From assembly GCA_001899255.1 (NCBI GenBank), contig MKVX01000007.1, forward strand, positions 62,001 through 126,000: 64,000 nucleotides of DNA, read 5' to 3'. Made by a program: the position numbers and the translations under genes. The number at the start of each line of letters is the position of its first letter. Positions within the stretch are counted from its first letter, which is position 1. The notes beneath the pieces are model-generated. The model saw nothing but the letters and a program-made list of their open reading frames with translations, ran no database searches and was not told the DNA's origin. Of this stretch, positions 61,482 to 64,000 are shown piece after piece. The DNA comes from Rhizobiales bacterium 62-47 (GTDB lineage: Bacteria > Pseudomonadota > Alphaproteobacteria > Rhizobiales > Xanthobacteraceae).

Positions 61482-62186
61482 ATGGCGGTCGATGCATCAC
61501 TTCCAACAACGATTGTCTCGGCGCCCGCAGCACCGTCCTCGAACTCCGCCAATAACGCAGGCAGTTCGAAGACAACCGGCATCGCTGACAACTTCCAGAC
61601 CTTTCTGACTCTGCTGACCACACAGTTGCAGAACCAGAATCCGCTGGACCCGCTCGATACCAACCAGTTCACCCAGCAACTGGTGCAGTTCGCCGGCGTC
61701 GAGCAGCAGCTCAAGACCAACGATTCACTCACGTCGCTCATTTCCCTGCAGAAGACCGCGCAATCGACCCAGGCTCTGAACTTCGTCGGCTCATCCGCGA
61801 TCGTCGATGGCAGCACGACTAATCTCAAAAGCGGTTCGGCCACTTGGGCGCTCGGCGTCAGCAAGCCGTCAGCCGTTACCGTGACCATCAGCAACGCGGC
61901 GGGACAGGCGGTCTACAGCGGCAACTTCTCGATGAACGCCGGCGACCACCAGACCTTCACCTGGGACGGACGCGGCAACGACGGTTCGCTGTGGCCGGAC
62001 GGGACCTATACTCTCACCGCCACTGCCAAGGACGCCTCGGGCCAATCCACCGCCATCTCCACTGAAATTCAGGGTGTGGTCGATTCCGCTGATCTCAGCC
62101 AGGACCCGCCGCTGCTATCGATTGGCGGGCAGAACTTCACCATCGACAAGGTGAAGAAGGTGGTCGGACGCAGCAGCCTGTCCTGA
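61482..62186 (+). CDS. flgD: Flagellar hook assembly scaffold FlgD
   Basis: 234 residues from the Met at 61482 (GAGGAG upstream). FLTLLTTQLQNQNPLDPLDT and NQFTQQLVQFAGVEQQLKTN are the conserved N-terminal block; FSMNAGDHQTFTWDGRGNDG and SLWPDGTYTLTATA form the FlgD Ig-like domain. It caps the growing hook. It starts 10 bp after fliK. Confidence 0.95.
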   Translation: MAVDASLPTTIVSAPAAPSSNSANNAGSSKTTGIADNFQTFLTLLTTQLQNQNPLDPLDTNQFTQQLVQFAGVEQQLKTNDSLTSLISLQKTAQSTQALNFVGSSAIVDGSTTNLKSGSATWALGVSKPSAVTVTISNAAGQAVYSGNFSMNAGDHQTFTWDGRGNDGSLWPDGTYTLTATAKDASGQSTAISTEIQGVVDSADLSQDPPLLSIGGQNFTIDKVKKVVGRSSLS

Positions 62187-62372
62187 CGCGACATTGCCCA
62201 AACCCACCTCGATCTCGCACGATCTCGCCACCGGCGCAGCCGGTTGTGGCGGCGGACTATGCTGCGATGCATCCAATACAGATTGTATTCGCCTGTTCCG
62301 CTTAGGCAATTTTTAAGCCGATTGGCCTAGATTGCGATGGTGAGTTCAGTGGTTAGAGTTTGTGAGTACGCC

Positions 62373-62648
62373 ATGACCGAACCCCATCGCCCGAGGGTGA
62401 AATACGTCATCGGGCCCGACGGCAGTCCGTTGACGATCGCGGATCTGCCCGCGCCCGGAACCAAACGGTGGGTCATCCGCCGCAAGGCCGAGGTTGTCGC
62501 CGCCGTTCGCGGCGGACTGCTCTCGCTTGAAGAAGCCTGCAGCCGCTATACGCTGACCGTGGACGAGTTCCTGTCCTGGCAGTTCTCCATCGATCAGCAT
62601 GGCCTGGCCGGGCTGCGCACGACCCGCATTCAGCAGTATCGCCAGTAA
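62373..62648 (+). CDS. sciP: SciP-like (DUF1153) CtrA inhibitor
   Basis: 91 residues. RVKYVIGPDGSPLTIADLPA, RRKAEVVAAVRGGLLSLEEA and YTLTVDEFLSWQFSIDQHGL are the DUF1153 helix-turn-helix. In Caulobacter, SciP binds at CtrA-activated promoters and blocks them. The Met at 62373 gives the family start TEPHRPRVKY. The 190 bp after flgD hold no other gene. Confidence 0.9.
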   Translation: MTEPHRPRVKYVIGPDGSPLTIADLPAPGTKRWVIRRKAEVVAAVRGGLLSLEEACSRYTLTVDEFLSWQFSIDQHGLAGLRTTRIQQYRQ

Positions 62649-62672
62649 GCCTTCTCCGAAATCGCCAATTTT

Positions 62673-62709
62673 CTGAAAATCGGCCGTCCTCAGGGTGGCC
62701 GATTTTCAG
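62673..62709 (+). terminator. 13-bp hairpin after sciP
   Basis: CTGAAAATCGGCC pairs perfectly with GGCCGATTTTCAG around an 11-nt loop, 25 bp after the sciP stop. There is no U-run, so termination may be partial, or the hairpin may shield the fliF leader. Confidence 0.55.
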
Positions 62710-62734
62710 CATGTACGCGGATTCGTCACGGGTC

Positions 62735-62750
62735 TTAACCGCCGTTAACC
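62735..62750 (+). promoter_or_regulatory. CtrA-like box before fliF
   Basis: TTAACCGCCGTTAACC gives TTAA-N6-TTAA; the usual CtrA box is TTAA-N7-TTAA. It lies 45 bp before the fliF ATG. A perfect palindrome GGGCAAATTTTGCCC (62769-62783) lies between, close to the ribosome site. Confidence 0.5.
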
Positions 62751-62795
62751 ATATTGAAACCATCCCATGGGCAAATTTTGCCCAGTCGGCTGTCC

Positions 62796-64000
62796 ATGCC
62801 GAATCTCAGGGGCTGGTTCGTGCAGGGTCTGGCGGGATTTCTAAAAGGTCTGGGTGCGTCGAGGCTGGCCGCGATGATCGCGGTCACTGTCGCGCTGATC
62901 GGATTCTTCAGCTTTGTCATCATGCGTGTCACTTCGCCGCAGATGACCACGCTCTTCACCGACCTCAGCGTCGAGGACTCATCGAGCATCATCAAGGAGC
63001 TCGAGCGTCAGGCGATTCCCTTTGAATTGCGCAACGACGGCGCCATCGTCATGGTGCCCAAGGACAAGGTCACGCGGCTGCGCATGAAGCTGGCCGAAGG
63101 CGGCCTGCCCAAGGGCGGTGGCGTCGGCTACGAGATCTTCGACAAGTCCGACGCCCTCGGTTCGACAAGTTTCGTTCAAAATATCAATCACTTGCGCGCT
63201 CTCGAAGGTGAGTTGGCACGGACCATCCGGGCCATCGACCGGATTCAGGCGGCCCGCGTTCACCTCGTGCTGCCGGAACGCCCGCTGTTCTCGCGCGAAG
63301 TCCCCGAGCCGTCGGCCTCCATCGTGCTGCGCGTTCGCGGCGCGCTGGAGCAGCAGCAAGTGCGTGCGATCCGTCATCTCGTGGCTTCCGCCGTCAAAGG
63401 GCTGAAGCCGCAGCGCGTCTCGGTCGTCGACGAGGCCGGCCAATTGCTGGCCGACGGAGCTGCCGCCGATGCGGCCAACGGTGGCGTCAGCAGCGACGAG
63501 CGCCGCGTCGGCTTCGAGAAGCGGCTGCGCAGCGAGGTCGAGTCGATCGTGTCGTCGGTAGTCGGCAGCGGCCGCGCCCGTGTGCAGCTGTCCGCCGACT
63601 TCGACTACAACAAGGTGACGCAGACCTCAGACAAGTTCGATCCAGAAGGGCGCGTCCTCCGCTCCAGCCAGACCCGCGAAGAATCATCCGCTACCGCCGA
63701 CAACCGCGACGGCCAGGTGACGGTGAACAACGAATTGCCGGGCAACCAGCGCCAGGACAATGCGACCACCGCGCGCGACCAGACCAAGAAGAGCGAAGAG
63801 ACCAACAACTACGAGATTTCGCGCATCACCAAGACCGAGGTGACCGAGGCAGGCCGCGTCAACCGCATCTCGGTCGCCGTTCTGGTCGATGGCATCTACA
63901 GCAAGAACGACAAGGGCGAGTTGGTCTATCAAGCGCGCGACAAGGAACAGCTCGATCGCATTGCCGCGCTGGTGCGCTCGGCCATCGGCTTCGACCAGAA
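62796..64000 (+). CDS. fliF: Flagellar MS-ring protein FliF (C-terminal part outside the window)
   Basis: The first 401 residues are visible, starting MPNLRGWFVQGLAGFLKGLG. An N-terminal membrane segment (AAMIAVTVALIGFFSFVIM) is followed by the ring-building motif domain (LTDLSVEDSSSIIKEL-type: TTLFTDLSVEDSSSIIKELE; PKGGGVGYEIFDKSDALGST) and the YscJ/FliF block VHLVLPERPLFSREVPEPSA. FliF forms the MS ring that anchors the motor in the inner membrane. It runs off the right edge. Confidence 0.95.
   Translation, partial: MPNLRGWFVQGLAGFLKGLGASRLAAMIAVTVALIGFFSFVIMRVTSPQMTTLFTDLSVEDSSSIIKELERQAIPFELRNDGAIVMVPKDKVTRLRMKLAEGGLPKGGGVGYEIFDKSDALGSTSFVQNINHLRALEGELARTIRAIDRIQAARVHLVLPERPLFSREVPEPSASIVLRVRGALEQQQVRAIRHLVASAVKGLKPQRVSVVDEAGQLLADGAAADAANGGVSSDERRVGFEKRLRSEVESIVSSVVGSGRARVQLSADFDYNKVTQTSDKFDPEGRVLRSSQTREESSATADNRDGQVTVNNELPGNQRQDNATTARDQTKKSEETNNYEISRITKTEVTEAGRVNRISVAVLVDGIYSKNDKGELVYQARDKEQLDRIAALVRSAIGFDQ

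Noticed and set aside
1-64000. CRISPR arrays, rRNA genes, phage structural genes
   Set aside because: No regularly spaced repeats, rRNA sequences or phage proteins were seen in the window.

Overview
The window looks like chromosomal DNA of an alphaproteobacterium of the order Hyphomicrobiales, most like the Bradyrhizobium/Rhodopseudomonas/Afipia group. The reasons are the core block at the right end (elongator tRNA-Met, a PmtA-type methyltransferase, mnmA, then fliK-flgD-sciP-fliF), the FixK/FNR-like boxes, the sigma-54 (-24/-12) promoters, the many secreted proteins and the high GC content. Taxonomy is inferred from gene content only.

Region 1 (1-21 kb) is an accessory envelope and stress region. 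It holds two arylsulfatases around a HAD/2H-phosphoesterase fusion, a TAXI-type binding protein, two outer-membrane barrel proteins, an HdeD-type membrane protein, a sigma-54 activator broken by one stop codon, a DUF3141 protein, a divergent octahaem cytochrome with TPRs, and OpgC. Four promoters in this region share one fixed layout: two 13-bp sites 19 bp apart, then exactly 100 bp from the proximal site to a canonical sigma-54 promoter. They lie before an 82-aa secreted protein, hdeD, an ABM/secreted-peptide pair and opgC. The broken activator gene sits among its probable targets and has a FixK/FNR-type promoter of its own.

Region 2 (21,561-42,203) is a 20.6-kb element bounded by 18-bp perfect inverted repeats. 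It lies inside a GMC-oxidoreductase gene and is flanked by an 8-bp target duplication; removing the element and one duplication restores the reading frame. It carries a PotABCD-like importer, a class II aldolase, a six-gene operon (nitrilase-family amidohydrolase, MER-like LLM oxidoreductase, dihydropyrimidinase, F420:NADP reductase, CofC, fused CofG/CofH FbiC), a DadA-like oxidase, a RidA protein, a ThDP enzyme, a beta-alanine-type transaminase, a decayed mmsA and two regulators. Most of its promoter regions carry CGATAC/GTATCG-type palindromes. I read it as a mobile, deazaflavin-dependent version of reductive pyrimidine-type catabolism. No transposase, cofD or cofE is visible.

Region 3 (42.2-56.9 kb) is a second catabolic cluster: an AraC regulator, a branched-chain-type ABC importer (SBP, LivHMGF), an acyl-CoA ligase, two enoyl-CoA hydratases, a luciferase-like monooxygenase with a flavin reductase, a creatininase-family hydrolase, a VOC protein and an Lrp regulator. 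It ends in an IS3 remnant next to the 3' end of tRNA-Met.

Region 4 (57-64 kb) is core: PmtA-like methyltransferase, mnmA and the flagellar genes, with a sigma-54 promoter before fliK and a CtrA-like box before fliF. Functions are read from motifs and family resemblance; no searches were run.
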